A DNA stretch of 64,000 nucleotides, taken from contig NZ_JAGPNM010000002.1 in assembly GCF_018831085.1 (NCBI RefSeq), positions 1-64,000 of the forward strand. Direction: 5' to 3'. This document shows positions 28,601 through 38,380 of the stretch, one piece after another. Source of the DNA: Rheinheimera oceanensis (GTDB taxonomy: Bacteria > Pseudomonadota > Gammaproteobacteria > Enterobacterales > Alteromonadaceae). The first letter of the stretch is position 1. Each line of letters begins with the position of its first letter. The notes under the pieces are model-generated. The model had not been told where the DNA came from. It worked only from the letters and a program-made list of their open reading frames with translations, and did not search any database. A program made the translations under genes and the position numbers.

Positions 28601-30070
28601 TCAGTGAAATTAGTGTCTGAGCCCGGCATCGGTACCATCGCCGCCGGCGTGGCCAAAGCCTATGCTGACCTGATCACCGTATCCGGTTATGACGGCGGCA
28701 CCGGCGCCAGCCCGTTAACCTCGGTGAAATACGCCGGTAGCCCGTGGGAGTTAGGTCTGGCCGAAGTGCACCAGGCCTTAGTGGAAAACGGCCTGCGTGA
28801 CCGTGTACGGCTGCAGGTAGACGGCGGCTTAAAAACCGGCTTAGACGTAATTAAAGCCGCTATTTTAGGCGCCGAAAGCTTTGGCTTTGGTACCGGCCCT
28901 ATGGTGGCGCTGGGCTGTAAGTTTTTACGTATTTGCCATTTAAACAACTGTGCCACCGGCGTTGCCACGCAAGATGCCACGCTACGCCGTGATCACTTTA
29001 CCGGCTTGCCGGAAATGGTAATGAACTACTTTAAGTTCTTAGCCTATGAAGTGCGCGAGCTGATGGCACAACTGGGTGTAACAGAACTGACGCAACTGAT
29101 TGGCCGCACTGATTTACTGGCCATAAAAGACAGCGAAACGCAAAAACAAGCCAAACTGGATTTAACACCTATACTGCAGGCCAGCGGTGTTAAATCAGAC
29201 AAGGCACTGTTTTGTGTGCAAAACAATACACCGTTTGATGAAGGCAGGTTAAATCAGGAACTGGTAAAACGTTGCGAACAAATGGTACTGCATAAAAGCG
29301 GCGGCCGGTTAAACCTGAGTATCCGCAATACTGACCGCTCAGTCGGCGCGGCCTTGTCGGGTTTTATCGCCCGCCAGCATGGTAATCAGGGTATGGCAAC
29401 CGACCCTATCCGCATCCGCTTTACCGGTACCGCCGGCCAGAGCTTTGGCGTATGGAATGCCGGAGGCCTGCATATGTCACTGCAGGGCGATGCCAACGAT
29501 TACGTTGGTAAAGGCATGACCGGCGGCCAGTTGGCTATTTTCCCGGCCAAGGGCGCCAGCTTTGCCAAAAACGGCTTTACCATTGCCGGTAATACCTGCC
29601 TGTACGGCGCTACCGGCGGCCGGCTGTATGCCGCAGGCCAGGTCGGCGAGCGTTTTGCTGTACGAAATTCGGGCGCGTTAGCGGTGGTTGAAGGCACCGG
29701 CGATAACTGCTGCGAATATATGACCGGCGGCGTAGTGGTAGTGCTGGGCTGCACCGGGGTGAACTTTGGTGCCGGTATGACAGGCGGCTTTGCTTATTTA
29801 CTTGATGAGCAAAACGATTTGGAGCTTAGGTTAAACCCCGAGCTGGTAGAGGCGCTGGAAGTTAGCACGCCAATACTGCAGGAGCACCTGCGCAGCCTGT
29901 TGCACCAGCATGTGGAAGAAACCGGCAGCGACAAAGCACAGAAAATCTTAAACGACTTTAACCGTTATTTAAGCCAATTTAAGCTGGTTAAACCAAAAAC
30001 CAGCGATGTAAACACCTTGCTGGGACACCGCGCACGCTCGTCAGCCGAGCTGCGGGTTCAGGCGATGTAG
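25610..30070 (+). CDS. gltB: Glutamate synthase (NADPH) large subunit
   Basis: This 1486-residue protein carries a short propeptide before Cys13 (ENCGFG), which becomes the N-terminal nucleophile of the class II glutamine amidotransferase. A central domain follows, then the FMN/2-oxoglutarate synthase domain with the 3Fe-4S ligands in C-x5-C-x4-C (CKFLRICHLNNC), and a C-terminal GXGXG beta-helix (GGVVVVLGCTGVNFGAGMTGG). It transfers ammonia from glutamine to 2-oxoglutarate with GltD. ATG 25610 has GGAGG upstream; five extra codons upstream are not used. gltD follows after 9 bp. Confidence 0.97.
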   Translation: MALYQHSQARENCGFGLIAHLEGAASHRIVRTAINGLDRMQHRGGISADGKTGDGCGLLMQKPDSFFRAIAEENGWNLAKKYGVGMIFFSQDPVKAALAKKIIEQEIARETLTLVAWRTVPVDSSVLGPLALSSMPGIEQVIVNAPHGWGDHDLERRLYMLRRRIEKQLSDDADFYIPSFSSLVTVFKGLMMPADLPRYYLDLADIRMETAICVFHQRFSTNTMPRWQLAQPFRFLAHNGEINTITGNRQWARARQYKFASPLLPDLQDAAPFVSQSGSDSSSLDNMLELLLAGGMDLFRAMRLLVPPAWQGNRVMDDNLKAFYEFNSMHMEPWDGPAGIVMTNGQHVACNLDRNGLRPARFVITRDKLITLASEVGIWDYTPDEVVEKGRVGPGEMLAVDTTTGKIWRSNEIDSDLMARHTYRDWLNANVQRLVPYEKYETDLIGKRVFSDDDMLVYHKLFNYSYEEIDQVMTVLAKDGQEAVGSMGDDTPMAVLSRKPRTLYDYFRQQFAQVTNPPIDPLRESHVMSLATSIGREHNVFKETAGYARRIQFESPVMMYSDLKQLKQADEKYYKHQIFSLNFDPAQHSLQQAVEQLCADVISAVRDNNVVLVMLTDRRIEQGKLPIPAAMAVGAVQHALVNAQLRCDSNIIVETASARDSHHFAVLIGLGATGIYPFMAYETVEQLVEKGVINLTARQAVLNYRKGINKGLYKIMSKMGISTVASYRCSNLFEAVGIDKTVMQLCFADIPSRLGGAGFSDFEQDVQQLAKIAWLKRKPLNHGGLLKYVHDGEYHAYNPDVVQTLQKAVRSGKYEDYRQYSSIVNLRPVAHLRDLFKLADSTPVPLEQVESEQNLYPRFDSAAMSIGALSPEAHEALAIAMNRLGGRSNSGEGGEDPRRFGTEKNSKIKQVASGRFGVTPHYLVNAEVIQIKVAQGAKPGEGGQLPGEKVTAEIARLRYSVPGVTLISPPPHHDIYSIEDLAQLIFDLKQVNPQALISVKLVSEPGIGTIAAGVAKAYADLITVSGYDGGTGASPLTSVKYAGSPWELGLAEVHQALVENGLRDRVRLQVDGGLKTGLDVIKAAILGAESFGFGTGPMVALGCKFLRICHLNNCATGVATQDATLRRDHFTGLPEMVMNYFKFLAYEVRELMAQLGVTELTQLIGRTDLLAIKDSETQKQAKLDLTPILQASGVKSDKALFCVQNNTPFDEGRLNQELVKRCEQMVLHKSGGRLNLSIRNTDRSVGAALSGFIARQHGNQGMATDPIRIRFTGTAGQSFGVWNAGGLHMSLQGDANDYVGKGMTGGQLAIFPAKGASFAKNGFTIAGNTCLYGATGGRLYAAGQVGERFAVRNSGALAVVEGTGDNCCEYMTGGVVVVLGCTGVNFGAGMTGGFAYLLDEQNDLELRLNPELVEALEVSTPILQEHLRSLLHQHVEETGSDKAQKILNDFNRYLSQFKLVKPKTSDVNTLLGHRARSSAELRVQAM

Positions 30071-31492
<1,422 letters not shown>

Positions 31493-31498
31493 TAAGCC

Positions 31499-31528
31499 AA
31501 AGCAGCAGGTGTATTGGCCTGCTGCTTT
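31499..31528. terminator. Bidirectional terminator after gltD
   Basis: Perfect 11-bp stem (AAAGCAGCAGG / CCTGCTGCTTT), 8-nt loop, between the convergent gltD and lipoprotein genes. Confidence 0.8.
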
Positions 31529-31544
31529 AAAAGCTATTTTGCGG

Positions 31545-32138
31545 TTAAAAAATATAGTCCCAGCTTTTGGTGGTAAAGGCGTTGATATCAAAATACTCAC
31601 CGCCCCAGGCCTGAAACTTTAAGGTGCCATTAAAATCGGGATAAACCGTCTGCTGTTCATTCAGCAGCCACAGCTGTACATTTTCAATCGGCTTTGACGT
31701 CACCGTTAAATGACCTGATACCGGCGCCATATGTGGCAAAGAGTACACAGCTCGCTTTAACTGGCCACGATAGCGATAAATCATTGGGCTACGGTAGTCT
31801 TGTGTTTTTGGCCGGAAGTATTGGTTATAACCAACAATACTGACTTCATTGCCACTAAAACTAACAAACATAAAGTTTGGTGTATCGCTGTTAATCAGGC
31901 TGTTATCTGCCAGCATTTTTTGCGCATCTTCGCGGCTTAACAGGCTGTTATCCCGCGTATCGACACCGGTGTAAACATGAAAGCCATGCAAATCTGTCAT
32001 GGCTTTTAGCAGCAGTTCCTTTGATGGCGTCGGGTGCTTCCAGCGTACTTGCCGGGAACAGCCACAAACCACCAACAACACCATCAGGCAAACAACTAAC
32101 CGGCCAGCACCGGTGGTTAAATATGACAGCTTTAGCAA
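31545..32138 (-). CDS. Uncharacterised lipoprotein
   Basis: A 197-residue protein with a hydrophobic N-terminus and a lipobox ending in Cys (LLVVCGC), so a lipid-anchored envelope protein. The rest is beta-rich (FMFVSFSGNEVSIVGYNQYF). The start appears to be a TTG that overlaps the stop of the upstream gene (TTGCTAA), which suggests coupled translation. I do not recognise the family. It is the last of three minus-strand genes of unknown function. Confidence 0.6.
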   Translation of the reverse strand: MLKLSYLTTGAGRLVVCLMVLLVVCGCSRQVRWKHPTPSKELLLKAMTDLHGFHVYTGVDTRDNSLLSREDAQKMLADNSLINSDTPNFMFVSFSGNEVSIVGYNQYFRPKTQDYRSPMIYRYRGQLKRAVYSLPHMAPVSGHLTVTSKPIENVQLWLLNEQQTVYPDFNGTLKFQAWGGEYFDINAFTTKSWDYIF

Positions 32139-32635
32139 AGCACCAGCCCCCGTTGCTGCAGTTGCAGATTCAGTTGTTCAATTCTGGCGTTATCAGCTGT
32201 GACACAGATAAAACGTGGGTTTTCATGCAAATAAATTTTCCCATCACGCTGCAGTATGCCAACTTCCAGCAGCTTTAATCCCACCTGCTGTAGTTGTTGC
32301 TGTAATACCGGCAGGAAAAAACTGCCAGCATCATACATAAATGCTTCATGGCTGATGCTCTGAACAGGTAAGCCCTGTTCATCATAAAGGCTGTCTGTCG
32401 ATAAGGTAACTCCAGCCTGTTTAACCGGAACTAATGCATTTAATCCATCCACTCCCCACGGGTCAAACTCCTTCCATTCCACATAACAGAGGAAGTTTTC
32501 TCCCAATAACTGATCCAGCCAATAGATATGTTTATACTCTCCCTGCCGTTCATCTACAGCGGGCGCAGCAATCTCTTTTGCCGAAAACCCTGGTACGGCT
32601 TGCTCCAGTGCAGCAAAAAGTGCTTCATTACTCAT
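32132..32635 (-). CDS. Hypothetical cytoplasmic protein
   Basis: A 167-residue acidic protein without a signal peptide or membrane helices. Notable stretches are YIYWLDQLLGE-like YKHIYWLDQLLGE, VEWKEFDPWGVDGLNAL and the C-terminal LQLQQRGLVLC. I do not recognise it. It lies between two lipoprotein genes and overlaps the downstream one, so the three probably form one unit. Confidence 0.6.
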   Translation of the reverse strand: MSNEALFAALEQAVPGFSAKEIAAPAVDERQGEYKHIYWLDQLLGENFLCYVEWKEFDPWGVDGLNALVPVKQAGVTLSTDSLYDEQGLPVQSISHEAFMYDAGSFFLPVLQQQLQQVGLKLLEVGILQRDGKIYLHENPRFICVTADNARIEQLNLQLQQRGLVLC

Positions 32636-32660
32636 GTTTTATCCTTTTTAGCAAATTATC

Positions 32661-33617
32661 TTATGTAGAAACCCAGTTTTGATTTTTTAAACTGCGCAGG
32701 CATTGTGGCGGAGTAACCAGCTCAACTGCCAGATAAGGCCTGGGCGTTAACTTAAAGCCATGATACCGGCCAACGCAAAGGCTGGTTTCATTGTGTAAAT
32801 CTGAAACTGCCCTATCCAGCGCCCAAAGCAGCGACTCCTGCTCTACAGACAGCAGCCGGTACCCCCGGCTCAATTCAACCAGATACCAGGGTGTTAACAT
32901 AACTTGCTGTACAGCAGCCGTATCATGCCACTGGCTTTCAGGCAGCGGGAACTGGATCAGGCGGAAAAAAGCTTCACGTTCATTTGCCTGCATTCTTAAC
33001 GGAAAGCTGAGCAATAACGGTACATCCAGGCCGTAATTTTGATAGTTATTTTGCTGCAAAGTCAGCAGCTCATAAATATCCAAACTTAATGGCAAGCTAA
33101 AATCAATATGGCCACCGGCACGCAGGTACTCCAACAGCAGCCGTTTAGGGTTCAGGCTGTCCAGCAAAAGCTGCGGGCTGTTTTCACCATAGTCAGCCAG
33201 CAGCTTCTGCCGCAGTAAATCCAGATAATAGCCGCTTTCAACCAGATCATAACTGTCGGTTTTAATCCGGTAAGCACGATACAGCACCGCCTGCGGTACC
33301 GCTTCACCTGCAGCATGCGCTTTAATCACTATAGTGCTGGCAGCCCAATTAATTGTCCACCAATTGGTATCACCGGCATATGTATGCTGCCGGAAGGTGT
33401 AACGTTCTCCCGCCAGATAACCGATAGCAGCGGATAAGTCCTGTTTCTCAATAATATCGTGCTTTGCCCGCATATGGCTGCCAATACTGCCAAGGGTGGC
33501 GGGCGCCTCTATCGTTGCCTTGCTCACCGTTGCCAGGGCCGTGCAACCCGCCAGTATTACGGCACCGGCAACAACGGCTATTATGCCGGGTATCACAGCA
33601 GTAAATCGCTGCCTCAT
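32661..33617 (-). CDS. Uncharacterised lipoprotein
   Basis: A 318-residue protein with a lipoprotein signal (GAVILAGC, lipobox LAGC). The mature part has Trp/Tyr-rich segments (TNWWTINWAAS) and leucine-rich helices (LDIYELLTLQQNNYQNYG). No family recognised. It is first in a cluster with a cytoplasmic protein and a second lipoprotein, and may form an envelope complex with the latter. Confidence 0.6.
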   Translation of the reverse strand: MRQRFTAVIPGIIAVVAGAVILAGCTALATVSKATIEAPATLGSIGSHMRAKHDIIEKQDLSAAIGYLAGERYTFRQHTYAGDTNWWTINWAASTIVIKAHAAGEAVPQAVLYRAYRIKTDSYDLVESGYYLDLLRQKLLADYGENSPQLLLDSLNPKRLLLEYLRAGGHIDFSLPLSLDIYELLTLQQNNYQNYGLDVPLLLSFPLRMQANEREAFFRLIQFPLPESQWHDTAAVQQVMLTPWYLVELSRGYRLLSVEQESLLWALDRAVSDLHNETSLCVGRYHGFKLTPRPYLAVELVTPPQCLRSLKNQNWVST

Positions 33618-33750
33618 CTTAATTAGCCTTATCGTTTCAGTTTTTGCAATATAAGGGGCATAGACAACTTGTCAGCCCGGCATCGTGCAGTTCGTCCGGT
33701 GTGAGAAATTGGCTCTTCGCATAAGGCCAAAAGCAAAAATAACTTGCTCA

Positions 33751-36048
33751 TCAGCGCGGCAAAGTTTTCATATTTAGCCGGTTCCAGTCTGGTGTTGGTT
33801 GCTTTTGCAGGTGACGCAGGAAAAAGTCAAACTGGCGGCGCTGCACATAGCGGATTGGGCCGCTGGAGCGGCCAACAGAATGTTCACCACCGGGTACTAC
33901 CAGCAAGTCAAAATCTTTATCAGCTTTGATCAGGGCATTAACCAGCTGCATGGTTGATGCCGGATCGACATTGCTGTCTTGTTCGCCGTTAATAATAAGC
34001 AATTGTCCCTGCAATAACGCAGCATGTTCAGTTACCGACGACGCAGCATATTGCTCACCAACCGGATAGCCCATCCATTGCTCATTCCAGCTGATTTTAT
34101 CCATACGGTTATCGTAACAACCGGCAAAGGCCACCCCTACCCGGTATATTTCCGGGTGAAACAGTAATGCCGCCACGGTACTTTGCCCACCGGCAGAGGC
34201 ACCATAAATGCCGACACCATTGCTGATATCATACCAGCGGAAGCGCTTGGCAGCAGCCTTATGCCACAGAATACGGTCCGGAAAACCGGAGTCAGCCAAA
34301 TTCTGCCAGGCAACATCATGAAACGCCTTAGAACGGTTGGCAGTACCCATGCCATCTATTTGCACCACAATAAAACCAAGATCGGCCAGCGCCTGCATAC
34401 CAATAACTTTATCGCCGCCGGAATGAAAACCAAACGGCCAGAAACTTTTAGGCACAAAGCTGTCATGCGGCCCGGCATAGATATTTTCGATAACAGGGTA
34501 ACGTTTTTTTGCGTCATAGTTGCGTGGTGTAACAATAAGCCCCCAGATATCGGTTTTACCATCACGGCCTTTGGCAACAAAAGGTTCAGGGGATTTAAAG
34601 CCTGCTTTACTCAGGCGGCTGATATCGGCCTGCGCCAGTTTACGTACCAGCTTGCCGTCACTGCTGCGACGCAACTCCGCCACGTTGGGTAAATTTACTC
34701 TGGAATACAGATCTATGTAGTACTGCATATCTGCCGAAAAGCTAACCTGATGCTGTGCATCTGCGCTGGTTAGTGCGGTTAAGCCGCTGCCATCAAAGTT
34801 AATGCGGTAGTAATGCTCAAAATACGGGTCTTGTCCGGCGTTGATGCCGCTGGCGGCAAACCAAAGCTGTTTGTTGGCTTCATCAATATGCACTACCCGG
34901 CGTACCCGCCAGTCGCCTTTGGTGATCTGGTTTTTCAGTGTGCCATCGGCAGCGTACAGGTAAAGATGCGCCCAGCCATCGCGCTCAGATAACCAGATAA
35001 AACCTTCGCCGGTACCTTGTAATGGCTGAAAAAACGCGCCCCACTGGTTAATAAAGGTTTCGGTACGCTCTGTCAGTAAGGCGTTGGCTTTAGCCGTTTT
35101 GGCATTTACTGCAATAATCCGTACCAGTTGGTGCCCGCGCTCAGTATAACGAAACACAAAACCGCTGCTGTCTGGCTGCCAGCGCACACTGTCCAGCATA
35201 TATGGCTGGCTGAACAGCTGGTTATCGATGACATGGGCCTGGGCGGTATCAAGCTGCACAAGTACCGGCTGGTCAATATCAACAGCGTCACCGGGTTTTG
35301 GGTAAAGCTGGGTAAGGGTTTTGGGTTCTAACTGATCATCCGGCGCTGCCAGTACCCGATTTACCAAACGTGCTTCACCCGGTATCACTTTCATTACCAG
35401 CAACGCCGAACTATCCGGTGCCCACTGCACCGATTCGGGGTCGTAAAAATGCTCTGCTTTGCCATCGCGGGTATGAAAATACAGCTTGCCACTAGCATCG
35501 GTAATGATCAGATTATGCTCAACAACCTGCACGGTGTAACGGCCATCCGGTGATTTACGTTCAGGGTTATAGGCATCAACCCGTAAGTCTCTTACCACGC
35601 CAAAGGCTTTAGGCCGTGTATTACGCGCTAAAGCTTCACATAACCGGCCATCGGTCTGGCATTGCCAGCGCTCACCGTTATAAAAAAAGCGGATCTGCTG
35701 TTCGTTTTCGCTGTAACTAAAACTATCAAAGGGTAATTGCAGCGCGCTATATGTGTGGCCGGTAGCCTGGCTTAATGCAGCGCTAATACGCTGATGATCA
35801 AACGCAGCTTCAGGGCTGGCGGCTTCAACGCTGTCTTTAAAAAACATAAAGCCGCCTTCTACACTTAGTTTGTAATGGAAGCTGTGCCCCTGCGCTGCCC
35901 ATTGCGGCTCCAGCATCAGGTCACGGGTAAGGTGCATCCAGTTATCACGTAACGACAATGATTGCTCAATCAGTTCCGGCTTAACTGCAGCCTGCAGGCC
36001 TACGTTTGCCAGTAGTAGCAAACCACTGCAATAACCACTTAATTTCAT
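33751..36048 (-). CDS. S9 family prolyl oligopeptidase (DPP-IV-like), secreted
   Basis: A 765-residue protein with an N-terminal signal sequence (MKLSGYCSGLLLLANVGLQA), a DPPIV-type beta-propeller (about 100-500) and a C-terminal alpha/beta hydrolase domain. The catalytic Ser is in GIYGASAGGQS, the Asp in NGEQDSNVDP and the His in PGGEHSVGRS. It probably releases dipeptides from proline-containing peptides in the periplasm. ATG 36048 places AAGGA ten bases upstream and starts at the signal peptide; a longer start at 36069 is possible. Confidence 0.9.
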   Translation of the reverse strand: MKLSGYCSGLLLLANVGLQAAVKPELIEQSLSLRDNWMHLTRDLMLEPQWAAQGHSFHYKLSVEGGFMFFKDSVEAASPEAAFDHQRISAALSQATGHTYSALQLPFDSFSYSENEQQIRFFYNGERWQCQTDGRLCEALARNTRPKAFGVVRDLRVDAYNPERKSPDGRYTVQVVEHNLIITDASGKLYFHTRDGKAEHFYDPESVQWAPDSSALLVMKVIPGEARLVNRVLAAPDDQLEPKTLTQLYPKPGDAVDIDQPVLVQLDTAQAHVIDNQLFSQPYMLDSVRWQPDSSGFVFRYTERGHQLVRIIAVNAKTAKANALLTERTETFINQWGAFFQPLQGTGEGFIWLSERDGWAHLYLYAADGTLKNQITKGDWRVRRVVHIDEANKQLWFAASGINAGQDPYFEHYYRINFDGSGLTALTSADAQHQVSFSADMQYYIDLYSRVNLPNVAELRRSSDGKLVRKLAQADISRLSKAGFKSPEPFVAKGRDGKTDIWGLIVTPRNYDAKKRYPVIENIYAGPHDSFVPKSFWPFGFHSGGDKVIGMQALADLGFIVVQIDGMGTANRSKAFHDVAWQNLADSGFPDRILWHKAAAKRFRWYDISNGVGIYGASAGGQSTVAALLFHPEIYRVGVAFAGCYDNRMDKISWNEQWMGYPVGEQYAASSVTEHAALLQGQLLIINGEQDSNVDPASTMQLVNALIKADKDFDLLVVPGGEHSVGRSSGPIRYVQRRQFDFFLRHLQKQPTPDWNRLNMKTLPR

Positions 36049-36156
36049 AGAGGGTAAGTCCTTTGCCATAATGGAAGTTACTGTAAGCTATAGAAAAAGC
36101 ACGGTAAAGAAAAAGGTTCGCGGGGTTAAAGCCGACTAAGGCCGGTAAATACACTC

Positions 36157-36194
36157 CCCCGGCCAGTTGGTTTATGTGGGTAGTAATGGGGTTT
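36157..36194 (+). repeat. Cassette repeat, copy A
   Basis: This 38-bp stretch, CCCCGGCCAGTTGGTTTATG onward to GGGGTTT, recurs at 38437-38474 with a single difference and, more diverged, near 39524. A and B are direct repeats flanking the three genes between them. An upstream GCCGG can pair with the CCGGC part. Confidence 0.85.
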
Positions 36195-36229
36195 GAGTGG
36201 TGGCTAAAGCCCTGCTGTAATCTTAAAGT

Positions 36230-36718
36230 TCAATTCTGGCTAACTATACTTTCAGCAAAAAGTTGGCAAACCGATTCCGCTTGCACATTTGTCTCTTGGT
36301 AGCCCCCTGAAAATGCGTTTTTATGCACAAAAATCAGACTTTTTCCCCGTGATACCCGTGAAATAACTTGAGGATTGTCGCACGCTACATACCCTGCGTT
36401 GTCCAACCGATGTTGCATTACAAGCGGAATACAAAACGCCAGTGCCAAGGTGGTAATAAACCAACCAACGACAAGCTGGTTTGCATAACGCCGAAGCCAC
36501 AAGAGTTTGCTTGTTGCCCCGGAATACTCAATTGCACTAAACAGAAAAAAAACCGACATCAGCAACATATAACTGGTGCCGGTGACATACCTTACTGTTG
36601 GTTGCAGATGCTCTATAGCAGTGTTAACCGCTATCAGGTCATAGACAACGTATCCAACCACCATTACGGCAATAAGATTAAACGCAATAAATGCCCATAG
36701 TTTGGCAGTGTTAGACAT
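36230..36718 (-). CDS. Three-helix membrane protein, candidate immunity protein
   Basis: A 162-residue protein with three membrane helices (WAFIAFNLIAVMVVGYVVY, YMLLMSVFFLFSAIEY, VVGWFITTLALAFCIPLV) and a polar C-terminal tail of about 55 residues with two Cys. Its ATG overlaps the stop of the upstream gene (TAATG), which is tight translational coupling. No family recognised. A small polytopic partner directly after a glycine-zipper membrane protein is the layout of pore-forming toxins with their immunity proteins (colicin type), and that is the basis of the suggestion. Confidence 0.6.
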   Translation of the reverse strand: MSNTAKLWAFIAFNLIAVMVVGYVVYDLIAVNTAIEHLQPTVRYVTGTSYMLLMSVFFLFSAIEYSGATSKLLWLRRYANQLVVGWFITTLALAFCIPLVMQHRLDNAGYVACDNPQVISRVSRGKSLIFVHKNAFSGGYQETNVQAESVCQLFAESIVSQN

Positions 36719-37497
36719 TAGTAGCCTTGAACGCCGAAACAAGGCCCGAACAGACAGCGAATTAAGTGCGGGTTCCGTTCCAGATAATTTAAGTTCTTAC
36801 TGGTTTCATGCTTAATTTCATCCAGTCGGATACCGATCTTTTTGTAAGCTCTGATTAAAGCCTGAGTTGCTCCAAGCCTCTCATCTATTTCATCAAGCAC
36901 TAAGCCTGTAATAACACCTACAGCTATAGCTGCAATAAATGGTGCTGCAGCGACTGTACCTATCGTTACCATGGAACCAACGACCAAACCTGCTACTGCC
37001 CCTGCAATACTGCTCAAGCCAATCTTAATAAGATCTGTCGTTATTACGCCCAACAATTCAGATAACAAGGCAGTATCTCTTATCACATAGTCAAAAATAT
37101 CTATGCTTACGGATAACACAGCTGTGAGAACAAAACCGCCTTTGGCTGACTTAACAATGCCCTTCGGCCCCACCGCCATCCTGACAACCGTAGGGTTATC
37201 TGCCAGATATTTAGTACCTTTCAGCACGCGCCTCTCACCAGCCATGCCTTTGAAAATAACATACTGCTTATTGCCATACCTTTTTACGACAACTTGATCA
37301 GGTTTAAAACCACCAACTTCGTGTATTAACTTTGCTGCTTTTATGGCATCTAACGCAGGAGCAATTTGCTGAGCTGCAAACTTAATATTTGCCTTTAATT
37401 CAAAGTATTCCTTTTGCAGATCTTCTGATGACACTACGTGCACTACATGTTCGTTGTGTTGTAATTCGCGTACCAGATCCTGTTGTCTGTTTGTCAT
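36718..37497 (-). CDS. Glycine-zipper membrane protein, candidate pore-forming effector
   Basis: This 259-residue protein has no signal peptide. A soluble, charged N-terminal half (about 1-115) is followed by three hydrophobic stretches: GGFVLTAVLSVSIDIFDYVI, then IGLSSIAGAVAGLVVGSMVT and AAAPFIAAIAVGVITGLVLD, which form a glycine/alanine-rich hairpin, and a short basic tail. The hairpin resembles the membrane-inserting part of pore-forming toxins. No PAAR, Rhs or VgrG domain is present, so any secretion route would be as cargo. AAGGA precedes the ATG. It sits between a Sel1 gene and the coupled membrane-protein gene, and the whole unit is flanked by direct repeats. The function is inferred, not established. 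Confidence 0.55.
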   Translation of the reverse strand: MTNRQQDLVRELQHNEHVVHVVSSEDLQKEYFELKANIKFAAQQIAPALDAIKAAKLIHEVGGFKPDQVVVKRYGNKQYVIFKGMAGERRVLKGTKYLADNPTVVRMAVGPKGIVKSAKGGFVLTAVLSVSIDIFDYVIRDTALLSELLGVITTDLIKIGLSSIAGAVAGLVVGSMVTIGTVAAAPFIAAIAVGVITGLVLDEIDERLGATQALIRAYKKIGIRLDEIKHETSKNLNYLERNPHLIRCLFGPCFGVQGY

Positions 37498-37511
37498 AGT
37501 AAATATCCTTA

Positions 37512-38213
37512 TTAATCACAAGATGTTGAATAACCGCTGGCCTCTACCCAAGCGTTGGCCTGTTCCGGATTGCGCGGTACGGCAATGCCGCGACAATAAA
37601 AGTAGCTGACAAGTTGAGCCGCTTTAACGTGCCCGTCTTTGGCTGCGCTAAGGTACCAGTTAAACGCCTGCGGCAAATTTGCTGCAATGACTACTCCGGT
37701 ATCATAAATTTTCGCCAGTGCAAACTTTGCATCAGTGCGTCCGCTCTGTGCTTGCTGAGTTAAATACTCAAGGTACTGCGACACTGACACTTCATTCAGC
37801 TCACCGGTGTGATCGTTAACATAGAAGCTATCCGGCACTACAGTGCCGCCGGCCAATTCTGATTTTCGAAACCAATCCAGCGCAATAAACTGATTTTGTT
37901 CAACCCCTTCACCATTTTCGTATAACACACCCAACTCCCACATGGCCTGAGCATGATTAAGCTGTGCCGCATTGGTGAAGTGAGACTTAGCAGCCAGGTA
38001 ATCAGCACTGTCTACGTCATTTTTTGCTATCAAGCCTAAAAAATACTCTGCCTCAGCAGAGCCTTGTTCTGCGGCCTGCAAAAAAACTGTCTTGGCAGTT
38101 CTATAATCGCCACTGTAAAAAGCTTGCTGCGCGGCACTAAACTTCTCACCATCCTCAGCTACTGCTAAGTTAGCTATAAACAGGCTCAAGATAAAAAAGA
38201 CAGATCTAATCAT
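37512..38213 (-). CDS. Secreted Sel1-repeat protein
   Basis: A 233-residue protein with a signal peptide (MIRSVFFILSLFIANLAVA) and Sel1-like helical repeats: AEAEYFLGLI, AQAMWELGVLYENGEGV, DAKFALAKIYDTGV and VKAAQLVSYFYCRGI. Sel1 repeats mediate protein-protein contacts and are often found beside toxins as immunity or adaptor proteins. It is the first gene of the three-gene unit, 14 bp before the glycine-zipper gene. ATG 38213 was preferred over 38237 because it begins the signal peptide. Confidence 0.8.
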   Translation of the reverse strand: MIRSVFFILSLFIANLAVAEDGEKFSAAQQAFYSGDYRTAKTVFLQAAEQGSAEAEYFLGLIAKNDVDSADYLAAKSHFTNAAQLNHAQAMWELGVLYENGEGVEQNQFIALDWFRKSELAGGTVVPDSFYVNDHTGELNEVSVSQYLEYLTQQAQSGRTDAKFALAKIYDTGVVIAANLPQAFNWYLSAAKDGHVKAAQLVSYFYCRGIAVPRNPEQANAWVEASGYSTSCD

Positions 38214-38380
38214 TAGTTTTTGCCTAAACATACCCAACCCAAAAAATTAAACTAATTATAAACATATTTTTACCTTAAAAAGTATAAAAACTCATCTTAG
38301 TGAAGATTGCTTCGCCTGCTAAATGTTTTGAAGATAACTCCAAAGTTAAATAACTGGTAGCAACACTGGGCAATGGTAAG

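Noticed and set aside
25630..29754. Several minus-strand frames inside gltB
   Set aside because: They are shadows of a long, strongly coding gene; none has a Shine-Dalgarno site or family match.
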